The notes beneath the pieces are model-generated. The model ran no database searches. It was not told the origin of the DNA and worked only from the letters and a program-made list of their open reading frames with translations. From Rhodobacteraceae bacterium HLUCCO07 (GTDB lineage Bacteria; Pseudomonadota; Alphaproteobacteria; Rhodobacterales; Rhodobacteraceae), in NCBI GenBank assembly GCA_001314705.1, contig LJSU01000019.1, positions 290,035 to 354,034 on the forward strand: 64,000 nt of DNA. The letters are read 5' to 3'. How positions within the stretch are numbered: the stretch's first letter is position 1; the number at the start of each line of letters is the position of its first letter. Positions 1-8,263 of this stretch are shown one piece after another. The translations under genes were made by a program, and so were the position numbers.

Positions 1-495
1 ATCGGCGCGCTCATGGGGTTTGCCGGGGCGGCGCTGATCATCGGCGGCGGCCTGGGGTTCGCCACCGGTGCCTTGCCGGGTTACCTGCTGGCGCTGGGCT
101 GTGCAGTGACATGGTCGGGGTATTCGGTTCTGTCGCGGCGACTGGGCCATGCGCCCACGGAAACGGTGGCGGTTTTCTGTCTGGCCACCGCGATATTGTC
201 GGCGGCCTTGCACCTGGCGCTGGAAGAGACGATCTGGCCAGCGGAGGCGCTGGGCTGGGTGTCGGTTCTGGGGCTCGGGTTGGGGCCGGTGGGCCTGGCC
301 TTTTATGTCTGGGACATCGGGGTCAAACGCGGGGATATCCAGCTTCTGGGCGTTGTATCCTATGCCGCGCCCCTGCTGTCCACGCTGATCCTGGTTCTGG
401 CCGGAGTCGCGGCACCAAGCTGGACCCTGGCGATGTCGGCCATGCTCATCACCGGCGGCGCGGCGTTGGCCGCGCGCGCCAGCTTCAATGGCTGA
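1..495 (+). CDS. EamA/DMT-family transporter, C-terminal part
   Basis: The reading frame is open from the first base, so the 5' end lies outside the window. The visible 165 codons are almost entirely hydrophobic helices separated by short polar loops. They match the second half of a drug/metabolite transporter of the EamA type: the segment after GYLLALGCAVTWSGYSVLSRRL resembles the start of the second EamA repeat, and the last helices contain SYAAPLLSTLILVLAG, a typical DMT motif. It would act in the inner membrane as a small-molecule exporter; the substrate cannot be read from sequence. The gene ends four bases before the convergent DUF465 gene. Confidence 0.8.
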   Translation: MGALMGFAGAALIIGGGLGFATGALPGYLLALGCAVTWSGYSVLSRRLGHAPTETVAVFCLATAILSAALHLALEETIWPAEALGWVSVLGLGLGPVGLAFYVWDIGVKRGDIQLLGVVSYAAPLLSTLILVLAGVAAPSWTLAMSAMLITGGAALAARASFNG

Positions 496-498
496 TGC

Positions 499-672
499 CT
501 ATTCCGCTGCCACTTCGAGGCGGGAAATCTCTTCCTTGATGCGCAGCTTCTGCTTTTTCAGTTCGGCAATCTCGACATCAGATGCGCTGGGCGTTCGCTG
601 AAGTTCTTCGACTTGGTCCGAGAGGGCTTGGTGTTTCTTTTTCAGTTGCTCGATATGCGAACTCACGCTCAT
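499..672 (-). CDS. DUF465 (YdcH-like) small coiled-coil protein
   Basis: The product is 57 residues. I placed the start at the ATG beginning MSVSSHIEQLKKKH because AGGAG lies about 8 bases upstream; a longer open frame exists but begins in non-conserved sequence. The protein is a charged helical hairpin (HQALSDQVEELQR, then IAELKKQKLRIKEEISRLE), which is the whole fold of the DUF465/YdcH family, common as single small genes in Alphaproteobacteria. Its function is unknown. It converges on the EamA gene and has no operon partner here. Confidence 0.8.
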   Translation of the reverse strand: MSVSSHIEQLKKKHQALSDQVEELQRTPSASDVEIAELKKQKLRIKEEISRLEVAAE

Positions 673-785
673 GTACGGTCTCCTCTCATGTAACGTCCAC
701 ATGACAAGTGCAGCATAAAATCCACCACCTGTCACGCATGATCCGTGTCCAATTCTCGGACACATTATCCGATATAGGTTCGATC

Positions 786-1553
786 TCAGCGCGGAAAAGG
801 CAGGGCGGTGCCCTCGCGCAGGATCGAACGGATTGTTTCGCTGTAATTTTCCCGATCGCCGTCATGGGTGGCGCCGTCATGCAGCACCAGCCCCGCATGG
901 AGGCGGAAAGCCGCGCGTCCTCCCTTGCGGGCGCGCAGGATCACCAGTTGGCTGTCACGTCCGGGCCGGGGAATCAGCGGCAAGAGCCGTAGCGAGCCGA
1001 GGCTGGCCTGCGCCGCCGTGAGCAGGTCGGGCAGACGTTCGGCCCGCTGGATGACATGCAGAAAGCCGCGCGGGGCAAGCCGCCGGGCGGCCTGTTGGAT
1101 CCAGAGCGCAAGCGGCGTCGGCCCGCCCAGCGCGACTTCGCGGGCGTCATCATCGGCCACGGTGCCGGTGGCGCGGTCGAAATAGGGCGGGTTCATGATG
1201 ACGTGGTCGAATTGCCGCGCCCGGAGCGCGGGGGGCATGTCGGAAAGATCGCCCTCGATCACTTCGAGAGGGATCGCGTTGTCGCGGGCGTTGCGCCGGG
1301 CGAGCGCGGCATAGGCTGGCTGAAGTTCAAGCCCCGTCAGCGAGAGACCGGCAACCCGCCGCCCGAGACACAGCGCCGCCGCCCCGGCGCCGCAGCCCAT
1401 GTCGAGCACCGTTTGACCGGCCTGCGCGTTGACCGAGGCCGCGAGCAGAACCGGATCGACACCCGCGCGATAGCCCCTGCGCGGCTGCCAGAGATCGAGC
1501 CGTCCACCGAGAAACCGGTCGCGGGTCAGATCATCCATCGGTTTCGATGTCAT
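786..1553 (-). CDS. TrmN6-like tRNA1(Val) adenine N6-methyltransferase family protein
   Basis: This is a class I SAM-dependent methyltransferase of 255 residues. Motif I VLDMGCGAGAAALCLG is near residue 50, and the N6-adenine/N5-glutamine signature NPPY (VIMNPPYFD) lies near residue 120. The N-terminal DRFLGGRLDLWQPRRGYRAG stretch is characteristic of the TrmN6/YfiC group, which methylates A37 of tRNA1(Val). The closest family assignment is this one, though alphaproteobacterial members have not all been tested. The start overlaps the end of the DUF2007 gene by about 20 bases; a second ATG five codons in (MDDLTRD) would nearly remove the overlap. The two genes are probably co-transcribed. Confidence 0.8.
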   Translation of the reverse strand: MTSKPMDDLTRDRFLGGRLDLWQPRRGYRAGVDPVLLAASVNAQAGQTVLDMGCGAGAAALCLGRRVAGLSLTGLELQPAYAALARRNARDNAIPLEVIEGDLSDMPPALRARQFDHVIMNPPYFDRATGTVADDDAREVALGGPTPLALWIQQAARRLAPRGFLHVIQRAERLPDLLTAAQASLGSLRLLPLIPRPGRDSQLVILRARKGGRAAFRLHAGLVLHDGATHDGDRENYSETIRSILREGTALPFPR

Positions 1554-1746
1554 TGTCCCGCAGCGTCCGGACGGCGCGGTCGAAATCGCGGTCCGCGACC
1601 ATCAGGCGCCGCGGCAAAATGCCGATGGACCCCTCGAGCACGCTCATGTTTACGTCCATTTCAAAGGCGGCTATACCCTCGCCCTGAAGCAGCGCGGTGG
1701 CAAAGGCGATTACGGTCGGGTCGTTTGTGCGCAAAAGCTGTTTCAT
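1531..1746 (-). CDS. DUF2007 small protein
   Basis: The product has 71 residues and starts MKQLLRTNDPTVIAFATALL. It matches the DUF2007 'putative signal transducing protein' family: a ferredoxin-like fold in which the first strand and helix are followed by GIAAFEMDVNMSVLEGSIG and the LMVADRDFDRA segment. No catalytic residues are evident. It lies head to head with the polyprenyl diphosphate synthase gene, leaving only a few tens of bases for divergent promoters, and its 3' end overlaps the methyltransferase gene. Confidence 0.75.
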   Translation of the reverse strand: MKQLLRTNDPTVIAFATALLQGEGIAAFEMDVNMSVLEGSIGILPRRLMVADRDFDRAVRTLRDNDIETDG

Positions 1747-1799
1747 GGGGATGACATAAGGGCATGGATCGGGTCTTGTCGAGAGATGCAATGGGGGTG

Positions 1800-2801
1800 A
1801 TGTCCGTGGATCAGACGGTCCGGAAACCGCATGAGAGGCTGGCCGCCCATCTGGGCGCGGAGATGGAAGCCGTGAACACCCTGATCCGGGAGCGCATGGC
1901 AAGCCGCCATGCGCCGCGCATCCCCGAAGTCACCGCGCACCTGGTCGAGGCGGGCGGCAAGCGGCTGCGCCCGATGCTGACCCTGGCAGCGGCGGAACTC
2001 TGCGGCTATGACGGCCCCTATGCCGTGCATCTGGCGGCCACGGTCGAATTCATTCACACGGCGACGCTCCTGCATGACGATGTGGTGGACGAGAGCGCGC
2101 ATCGCCGCGGGCGTCCCACGGCGAACCTTCTGTGGGACAACAAGTCGAGCGTTCTGGTGGGGGACTACCTTTTCTCGCGCTCCTTCCAGTTGATGGTCGA
2201 GACCGGATCGCTCAGGGTTCTGGACATCCTTGCCAATGCCTCGGCGACGATCGCCGAGGGCGAGGTGCTGCAACTGAGCGCAGCGCAGGACCTGGCAACG
2301 GACGAGGGCGTTTACCTTCAGGTGGTACGCGGCAAGACCGCCGCGCTGTTCTCGGCCGCGACCGAGGTGGGCGGCGTGATCGCGGGGGCACCCGACGCGG
2401 AGGTGCGCGCGCTTCACGATTATGGCGATGCGCTGGGTGTCGCGTTTCAGATCGTCGACGATCTGCTGGATTACGCAGGAGACAGGGCGGCCACGGGCAA
2501 GAATGTCGGCGACGATTTCCGCGAGCGCAAGCTGACGCTGCCGGTGATCAAGGCGGTGGTGCGGGCCGATGCCGAAGAGCGGGCCTTTTGGGTACGGGTC
2601 ATCGAGAAGGGCGAGCAGCGCGATGGTGACCTGGAGCATGCCATTGCCCTGCTGAACCGGCATGACGCGCTGGAAGCCACGCGCATGGATGCGCTGAAAT
2701 GGGCGGACAAGGCCAAGTCATCCATCGGCCTGCTGCCGGCGCATGAGTTGCGCGACATGCTGCGCGATCTGGCCGATTACGTGGTGGCGCGGATTTCCTG
2801 A
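1800..2801 (+). CDS. ispB: polyprenyl (probably decaprenyl/octaprenyl) diphosphate synthase
   Basis: This trans-prenyltransferase makes the long isoprenoid tail of ubiquinone by adding isopentenyl diphosphate units to a short allylic primer. Both aspartate-rich motifs are visible: LLHDDVVDE (DDxxD) about residue 95 and FQIVDDLLDY about residue 220, together with the upstream GGKRLRPML motif that binds diphosphate. The length is normal for the family. I chose the ATG of MSVDQTVRKPHERLAAHLG because conservation should begin there; in-frame ATGs at 1764 and 1791 are alternatives. The chain length (Q10 is usual in this group) is inferred from taxonomy and not from a residue. It converges on nusB. 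Confidence 0.87.
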   Translation: MSVDQTVRKPHERLAAHLGAEMEAVNTLIRERMASRHAPRIPEVTAHLVEAGGKRLRPMLTLAAAELCGYDGPYAVHLAATVEFIHTATLLHDDVVDESAHRRGRPTANLLWDNKSSVLVGDYLFSRSFQLMVETGSLRVLDILANASATIAEGEVLQLSAAQDLATDEGVYLQVVRGKTAALFSAATEVGGVIAGAPDAEVRALHDYGDALGVAFQIVDDLLDYAGDRAATGKNVGDDFRERKLTLPVIKAVVRADAEERAFWVRVIEKGEQRDGDLEHAIALLNRHDALEATRMDALKWADKAKSSIGLLPAHELRDMLRDLADYVVARIS

Positions 2802-2819
2802 CCTGGCCGCCCCCGTGCG

Positions 2820-3287
2820 TCAGAACGCGCCCGGTTTCACTTCGCGGGCCATGTGGTCGAGGACGGCGTTGACGAATTGCGGCTCCTTTCCCTCGGGAAA
2901 GAAGGCGCGCGCAACGTCGACATATTCGTTGATGACGACCCGGGGCGGGGTGTCGCCCTGCGTCAACTCGGTCCCGGCCGCCCGGAAGAGCGCGCGCAAG
3001 GTCGGGTCGATCCGCGCGATGGGCCATTTCGCCACCAGCGCGCGATCGGTCAACTGGTCGATCGACGCCTGGTAGTTCACGGCCGTTTGCATCAGGAAGC
3101 GGAAATGTTCAGGGTCGCCATCGACGAGTTCACCATCGTCGTAATCGGCGCCAAAGCGGTATTCCTCGAATTCATGCATGACCGATTCGACCGTCTGGCC
3201 CGAATGTTCCATCTGGAACAGCGCCTGCACGGCGTAAAGCCGCGCCGCCGATCTCATCTTGCGTTTCTGATTGCCCGAGAGCGTCAT
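2820..3287 (-). CDS. nusB: transcription antitermination factor NusB
   Basis: This is a 155-residue all-helical protein of the NusB family, which binds boxA RNA with NusE (S10) during rRNA antitermination. Recognisable parts are RSAARLYAVQALFQMEHSG at the N terminus and VINEYVDVARAFF with FVNAVLDHMARE at the C terminus, which are the standard end-of-domain motifs. It is the last gene of the ribB-ribH-nusB run: its start codon overlaps the end of ribH, so the two are translationally coupled. The rib-nusB linkage is common in proteobacteria. Confidence 0.93.
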   Translation of the reverse strand: MTLSGNQKRKMRSAARLYAVQALFQMEHSGQTVESVMHEFEEYRFGADYDDGELVDGDPEHFRFLMQTAVNYQASIDQLTDRALVAKWPIARIDPTLRALFRAAGTELTQGDTPPRVVINEYVDVARAFFPEGKEPQFVNAVLDHMAREVKPGAF

Positions 3288-3829
3288 CCGGTGGGGGTAT
3301 CCTTGGCTTTGCCCGCGATCTTGTATTCATCGGAGTCGGGGATGAAACCGACCCCTTTGCGGGCGCCGCCCCACTTACGGCCGAGCGCGATGAGATGCAA
3401 GGCCGCCGCCGCCGCCCCGGCCCCCTTGTTCATCTTTTCGGGATTGGCGCGGGCCTCGGCCTGATCGTGGGTCTCGACCGTCAGGATGCCGTTGCCGATG
3501 CACAGCCCCTGAAGCCCCAGCAGGGTCAGCGCGCGCGAGCTGTCGTTGCAGACGGTTTCGTAATGGGTGGTCTCGCCCCGGATGACACAGCCCAGCGCGA
3601 CATATCCGTCGAAATTCGACAACCGCTCCGCGATGCCGATGGCGGTGGCGATTTCCAGAGCACCGGGCACTTCGACGATCTCGTGCGTGGCACCGCTGGC
3701 CTCGATCTCGGTTGTGGCGCCCGCGATCAGGTGATCGGCGATATCGCGATAGAAGGGCGCCGTGACGATGAGCAGTTTCGCCGGCTTGTCCAGCTCGGCG
3801 CGCGGCAGGGTATAATGGGATTCGGCCAT
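3284..3829 (-). CDS. ribH: 6,7-dimethyl-8-ribityllumazine synthase
   Basis: The enzyme condenses 3,4-dihydroxy-2-butanone 4-phosphate with the pyrimidinedione to give lumazine, the penultimate step of riboflavin synthesis. The core motif GCVIRGETTHYETVCND carries the catalytic histidine, and EVPGALEIATAIG is the usual substrate-binding loop. At 181 residues it is slightly longer than the standard enzyme because of a C-terminal extension (GRKWGGARKGVGFIPDSDEYKIAGKAKDTPTG in part). It starts 4 bases after ribB and overlaps nusB, so it sits inside one transcript. Confidence 0.93.
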   Translation of the reverse strand: MAESHYTLPRAELDKPAKLLIVTAPFYRDIADHLIAGATTEIEASGATHEIVEVPGALEIATAIGIAERLSNFDGYVALGCVIRGETTHYETVCNDSSRALTLLGLQGLCIGNGILTVETHDQAEARANPEKMNKGAGAAAAALHLIALGRKWGGARKGVGFIPDSDEYKIAGKAKDTPTG

Positions 3830-3832
3830 GTC

Positions 3833-4963
3833 TCAGCCTCCTTCGTGGATCGGGCGGGTGCCCGTGATCGAAAGCCCGTAGGCTTCGATGCCAAGGTAAC
3901 GCGTGCTGGGCGAGTCGGTGAGCAGGACAAGTTCGCTCAGGCCCAGCGTCGCCATGATCTGGCTGCCCAGCCCGGTGCGTTTCACGATCTTGGGGCCCTG
4001 GTCGCCCTCGCCGAAATCGAGCCTCGGATGCGGCTCGCGGAAAAGGAGCACCGCGCCGCGGCCTTCCTCGGCGATGATCCTCATCGCGCGGGGCAATTCG
4101 TCGGACGGGCCCGGGCCGAGGCCGAGGATATCCTCAAGCTCGTTCACCGCATGGGCGCGCACCAGCACGGGCTCGGGCGTGGTGATGTCGCCCTTGACCA
4201 GCGCCACGTGCTCGGTTCCGGTAATCTCGTCGACAAAGACACGCATCTGCCATTCGCCGCCATGCTCGGAGGTGACCATGCGGGTCCGGCTTTCGCGCAC
4301 GAGGTTGTCATGCTTGTGACGATAGGCGATGAGATCGGAGATCGTGCCGATCTTCATCCCGTGTTCGCGCGCAAACTCGATCAGTTCGGGCAGGCGGGCC
4401 ATGGTGCCGTCTTCGTTCATGATCTCGCAGATCACCGCCGAGGGGTTCAGACCGGCAAGCCGCGAGATATCGACCGACGCCTCGGTATGACCGGCGCGCA
4501 CCAGAACACCGCCCGTTCGCGCGCGCAGCGGAAACACGTGACCCGGCGTGGCAAGCGACGCCATCGTGTTCTGTTCATTGATCGCGGTGGCGATGGTCAG
4601 CGCGCGGTCGGCGGCGGAAATGCCCGTGGTGACGCCTTCACGCGCCTCGATCGAGACGGTAAACGCGGTTTCCATCCGGCTTGAGTTGTTGACCGCCATC
4701 ATCGGCAGGCCAAGCCTGTCGATCCGTTCGGCAGTCATCGGCAGGCAGATCAGGCCGCGGCCATGGGTGGCCATGAAATTCACCGCCTCGGACGTGGCAA
4801 ATTCGGCAGGGATGATCAGGTCGCCCTCGTTCTCGCGGTCCTCGTGATCGACGAGGATATACATCTCGCCCCGCCGCGCGCCTTCGATGATCTCCTCGAT
4901 CGGCGTGATAGCATCCTTGAGGGATTCTTCGACGGTGCCAGGTTGTTCAAAGCTCGTTGACAT
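3833..4963 (-). CDS. ribB: 3,4-dihydroxy-2-butanone 4-phosphate synthase with degenerate GTP cyclohydrolase II domain
   Basis: The first 200 or so residues form a complete DHBP synthase: [11 protein letters not shown] holds the acidic Mg2+ site and the histidine-containing [12 protein letters not shown] and GHTEASVDI motifs follow. The remainder has the outline of GTP cyclohydrolase II ([20 protein letters not shown], [16 protein letters not shown]) but lacks the zinc-binding Cys-x2-GDVFGSLRCDC segment; here that stretch reads [18 protein letters not shown], and the RQEGRGIGL loop reads REPHPRLDF. The C-terminal half therefore cannot bind the zinc and is probably not a cyclohydrolase. A separate ribA should exist elsewhere. 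The start codon lies just downstream of a strong hairpin. Confidence 0.92.
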   Translation of the reverse strand: MSTSFEQPGTVEESLKDAITPIEEIIEGARRGEMYILVDHEDRENEGDLIIPAEFATSEAVNFMATHGRGLICLPMTAERIDRLGLPMMAVNNSSRMETAFTVSIEAREGVTTGISAADRALTIATAINEQNTMASLATPGHVFPLRARTGGVLVRAGHTEASVDISRLAGLNPSAVICEIMNEDGTMARLPELIEFAREHGMKIGTISDLIAYRHKHDNLVRESRTRMVTSEHGGEWQMRVFVDEITGTEHVALVKGDITTPEPVLVRAHAVNELEDILGLGPGPSDELPRAMRIIAEEGRGAVLLFREPHPRLDFGEGDQGPKIVKRTGLGSQIMATLGLSELVLLTDSPSTRYLGIEAYGLSITGTRPIHEGG

Positions 4964-4970
4964 GGGTGTC

Positions 4971-5006
4971 CCCTTTCGCCCTGCCTGTTAGCGCAGGGCG
5001 AAAGGG
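4971..5006 (-). promoter_or_regulatory. perfect 13-bp hairpin overlapping the ribB ribosome-binding site
   Basis: CCCTTTCGCCCTG and its exact complement CAGGGCGAAAGGG are separated by a 10-base loop. In the ribB transcript the 3' arm contains the AAAGGG(G) that would serve as the Shine-Dalgarno sequence, 8 or so bases before the ATG. Formation of the hairpin would hide that site. There is no U-tract after the stem, so a simple intrinsic terminator for the upstream MBL gene is less convincing. I see no match to the FMN riboswitch core. Function is inference; the pairing is seen directly. Confidence 0.6.
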
Positions 5007-5040
5007 TTGGCCAGAGCATCCGAACGTCACCCGGTGCCCA

Positions 5041-6012
5041 TTATCCGCGGAATTGCCAAAGCGCCGGGATGAAGCGATAGGCGTCGCCGTCGCGGATGAC
5101 ATGGCCTGTCCCGGGGAAGGGGAAGTGATAGCCCAGGATCGCGATGCCGTCGCTCGCCGCCATGTCGAGGATGGCGCGGCGGCTGGCCACGGTGGTTTCG
5201 GGGTCGGCGTCGATATCGTTATACCACTCAGGATGGGCAAAGTTGAGCCATCCATGGGTGAGCGCATCGCCGACCGCGAGGAGTTGCTGGCCGTCTGATT
5301 CGATGCGCAGCGCCATGTGGCCGGGGGTGTGGCCGAAGCTGTTCATCACGGAAATGCCGGGCGCGATCTCGTCTCCGTCCTTGACGAAATTCCATTCGAC
5401 CCCGGCGACATTGATCGAATTGACCGCGCCAAGCACGAATTGCTGTTCGTCGGGGTCGACCTTGTTCACAAGGTCATCCTGGGTCCAGTAGGAATGTTCG
5501 GTCTCGCCGATGAAATAGGCGGCGTCGGGAAAGATCGCCTCGTCGAAATCGTCGCGGATGCCCCAGATGTGATCGGGATGGGCGTGAGTGATGAAGACAT
5601 GGGTGATCGAACCGGGGTCGATGCCCGCGGCTTCCATGTTTGCCATCAGCCGCCCGGTGGTGTCGAGAAAGCGCGAGCCGGACCCGACATCGACCAGCAC
5701 CCTGGCGTCGCCCAGTTCGACGAGCAGGTGATTGGTATGGGCATATGTTTCTTCCGTGTCGAGGTAATGGGTCTCGAGAAAGGCCGCCACCTCGCCCTCG
5801 GGCGCATTGACGCCAAGCCCTTCGGCGGGCTGACTGAAGAACCCATCCGACAGCACGGTCATCCGCGCCTCTCCGAGGGAAAAGTGAAAATGCCCCGGGT
5901 TGGACCCGGCTGGCGCGCCCAGACGGGCGCGCGCGGCGGCGGGCAGCGCAAAGGCGGGGGCGAGTGCCGCGAGCTTGAGCAGATCGCGGCGGTTGGGACG
6001 GATGAGTGTCAT
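5041..6012 (-). CDS. exported MBL-fold metallo-hydrolase (Tat signal)
   Basis: The metallo-beta-lactamase fold is shown by THAHPDHIWG (HxHxDH, about residue 145), GHTPGHMALR (third metal histidine) and VGDALTH. The N terminus reads RPNRRDLLKLAALAPAFALP followed by AAARA, a twin-arginine signal with a plausible AxA cleavage site, so the mature enzyme is periplasmic and probably folds with its metals before export. I took the ATG of MTLIRPNRR because GGGAGG lies 8 bases upstream; a further ATG seven codons earlier lacks this. It sits between ribE and ribB on the same strand without any obvious role in flavin synthesis. Substrate unknown; lactonase- or quorum-quenching-like members share this architecture. 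Confidence 0.85.
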   Translation of the reverse strand: MTLIRPNRRDLLKLAALAPAFALPAAARARLGAPAGSNPGHFHFSLGEARMTVLSDGFFSQPAEGLGVNAPEGEVAAFLETHYLDTEETYAHTNHLLVELGDARVLVDVGSGSRFLDTTGRLMANMEAAGIDPGSITHVFITHAHPDHIWGIRDDFDEAIFPDAAYFIGETEHSYWTQDDLVNKVDPDEQQFVLGAVNSINVAGVEWNFVKDGDEIAPGISVMNSFGHTPGHMALRIESDGQQLLAVGDALTHGWLNFAHPEWYNDIDADPETTVASRRAILDMAASDGIAILGYHFPFPGTGHVIRDGDAYRFIPALWQFRG

Positions 6013-6121
6013 GGTTGCGGCCTCCCTTTTCATTGGGGGCCGAGTATGAAGCCTGAGACGGGCAACGCAACAACAAATTGGAATGTGTTTTCCGAAGCAG
6101 TTCCCCGACGCCTGCGACCCG

Positions 6122-6709
6122 TCAGGCGAAATCGCGCAGCCGGGCGACGTAGCGCGCCAGCGTGTCGATTTCGAGGTTCACATGATCGCCCACCTTTGCC
6201 GCACCCCATGTCGTTGCGGTCTTGGTGTGGGGGATGAAATTGATCCCGAAGGTGCAGCCCTCGACCTCGTTCACGGTGAGCGACGTGCCGTTGAGCGCGA
6301 CCGACCCTTTGGGCGCGATGAAGCGCGCCAGAGCCTCTGGCGCGTGAAACTGCACGCGGGTGCTGTCTCCTTCGTCCTCCAGCGCCACGATCTCGGCCAC
6401 GCCGTCGACATGGCCCGAAACGATATGCCCGCCCAGTTCATCCCCGACCTTGAGCGCGCGTTCTAGATTGATGCGATGCCCCTCGTCCCAGCCGTCAAGG
6501 TTGGTTTTCGAGACGGTTTCGGCGCTGATCTCGACCTCGAACCAATCCTCGCCGAGTGCGACCACGGTCAGGCACACGCCGTCACAGGCGATCGAGGCAC
6601 CGATGTCGATCGTCGCGGTATCATAGCCTGTCGCGATGCGCGCGCGCAGGTCGCCACGTTGATCGAGCGCGCGGATTTTGCCGATGTCGGTCACGATGCC
6701 GGTGAACAT
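6122..6709 (-). CDS. ribE: riboflavin synthase, alpha chain
   Basis: Two 6,7-dimethyl-8-ribityllumazine molecules are dismuted to riboflavin. The protein begins with the invariant MFTGIVTDIG and contains two tandem lumazine-binding barrels: the first with DGVCLTVVALG and VSKTNLDGW, the second beginning near GHIVSGHVDG and containing LNGTSLTVNEVEG. At 195 residues it has the normal length. Homologous genes with this function are called ribE or ribC depending on species. A kpsS-like gene diverges from it, with about 150 bases between the two starts for both promoters. Confidence 0.93.
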   Translation of the reverse strand: MFTGIVTDIGKIRALDQRGDLRARIATGYDTATIDIGASIACDGVCLTVVALGEDWFEVEISAETVSKTNLDGWDEGHRINLERALKVGDELGGHIVSGHVDGVAEIVALEDEGDSTRVQFHAPEALARFIAPKGSVALNGTSLTVNEVEGCTFGINFIPHTKTATTWGAAKVGDHVNLEIDTLARYVARLRDFA

Positions 6710-6857
6710 GATAAGCCCCCATTGCGTTTGAAAGTCACCTAGTGTGCAGAAGAGCGATGTGCAACAAATCCCTGTTCTTTCTGCCACCTGCGGGCCATAT
6801 TTTGGCCAACCCCTGTTGCTAGGACGGAGCGGAACAATTCCAAGCCATGTGAGATCC

Positions 6858-8150
6858 ATGACCAAGATCACGGGGCAAGACCGCGCCTTCCTGTTCCTGC
6901 AGGGCCCGCACGGGCCGTTCTTTCACCAGCTGGGCAAGATGCTGCGGCGGGCCGGGGCGGATGTCTGGCGCGTGGGGTTCAACGCGGGCGACCGCGCGTT
7001 CTGGTTCGATGCGGCGCGTTATATCCCCTATCGCGGCACGCAGGACGACTGGCCCGAGACCTTTGCCGGCCTCGTTCGCGACAAGGGCATCACCGATATC
7101 GTGCTTTATGGCGACGCGCGCCGTATCCACGCCGAGGCGGTGGTGCAGGCCCAAAAGATGGGGTTGGCCGTGCATGTCTTCGAGGAAGGCTACATCCGCC
7201 CCTACTGGGTGACCTATGAGCGTGGCGGCACCAACGGCAATTCCCGCCTGATGCAGATGAGCGTGGCCGAAATGCGCGCGGCGCTGGCCGAATCGGACAT
7301 GGATGCCCCGCTGCCGCCTGCAAAGTGGGGCGACATGCGCCAGCATGTCTTTTACGGCGCGCTCTACCACTTCTTCGTGATGTTCCGGAATCGCGATTAC
7401 CACAATTTCCGGGCCCATCGCGACCTGCCCGTGAGCAAGGAATTCCAGCTCTATCTCAAGCGGCTGCTGTTGATGCCGGTGCAGGCGGCCGAGCGGTCGC
7501 TGGCGACGCTTCGCATCCGCTCGGGCGGGTTTCCCTATCATCTGGCGCTGTTGCAGCTCGAACATGACTCCAGCTTTCAGGCCCATTCCCCGTTTTCGAC
7601 AATGACCGAGTTTCTCGACGTGGTGATCCGCGGGTTTGCGGAAGGGGCGCCCGGGCATCATCACCTTGTCTTCAAGGCACACCCGCTCGAAAACGGCCGG
7701 GTCCCGCTGCGCCGCGAAATACGCCGGATGGCGCGGGCCCAGGGCGTGGAGGGGCGCGTTCACTATGTACGCGGTGGCAAGCTTGCCCAGCTTCTGGTCG
7801 AGGCAAGGAGTGCCGTGACGGTGAATTCGACCGCCGCGCAGCAGGTGCTTTGGCGTGGCATTCCGATCAAGGTGTTCGGCCGGGCGGTCTATGACAAGCC
7901 GGAATTCGTCTCGACCCAGCCCCTGCCCGCCTTCTTCGCCGGGGCCAGCCGCCCGGATCGCAAGGCCTATCATGATTACCGGCGCTATCTTCTCGAAACC
8001 AGCCAGGTGGCGGGGGGGTTCTACTCCGCGCGCGGGCGGCGGCAACTGATGCGCATGGTCGTGGACATGATGCTTGCCCCCGAGGATCCTTATGATGCCC
8101 TGCGCCTCGGGACCGCGGCGCCAAGGCAACAGTTGCGGCTGGTAAACTGA
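6858..8150 (+). CDS. kpsS: KpsS-like capsular polysaccharide biosynthesis/export protein
   Basis: The family adds Kdo residues that link group 2-type capsules to their lipid anchor on the inner face of the inner membrane. Seen here are the opening FLFLQGPHGPFFHQLGKML, the IVLYGDARRIHAEAV nucleotide-sugar region, EEGYIRPYWVTYERGG, the FKAHPLE motif and TVNSTAAQQVLWRG, which recur in KpsS/KpsC proteins. I used the ATG of MTKITGQDRAF (430 residues), preceded by GAGATC rather than a strong Shine-Dalgarno; the longer frame upstream has no family similarity that I recognise. It leads a three-gene capsule set with the Wza-like gene and kpsC. Confidence 0.85.
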   Translation: MTKITGQDRAFLFLQGPHGPFFHQLGKMLRRAGADVWRVGFNAGDRAFWFDAARYIPYRGTQDDWPETFAGLVRDKGITDIVLYGDARRIHAEAVVQAQKMGLAVHVFEEGYIRPYWVTYERGGTNGNSRLMQMSVAEMRAALAESDMDAPLPPAKWGDMRQHVFYGALYHFFVMFRNRDYHNFRAHRDLPVSKEFQLYLKRLLLMPVQAAERSLATLRIRSGGFPYHLALLQLEHDSSFQAHSPFSTMTEFLDVVIRGFAEGAPGHHHLVFKAHPLENGRVPLRREIRRMARAQGVEGRVHYVRGGKLAQLLVEARSAVTVNSTAAQQVLWRGIPIKVFGRAVYDKPEFVSTQPLPAFFAGASRPDRKAYHDYRRYLLETSQVAGGFYSARGRRQLMRMVVDMMLAPEDPYDALRLGTAAPRQQLRLVN

Positions 8151-8263
8151 CGCATACAAGCCCTAGCGGTTTATTTTATCCAGCAGATCGGTTAGATTTG
8201 CCGCAATAACGACGCGCAAAGCGTTGACGACGAGGCAGAAAAACAGGTCGAGGAGACCGTGCA

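Noticed and set aside
4964..5040. FMN riboswitch before ribB
   Set aside because: The leader is short and lacks the conserved FMN aptamer junctions. Only the simple hairpin is present.
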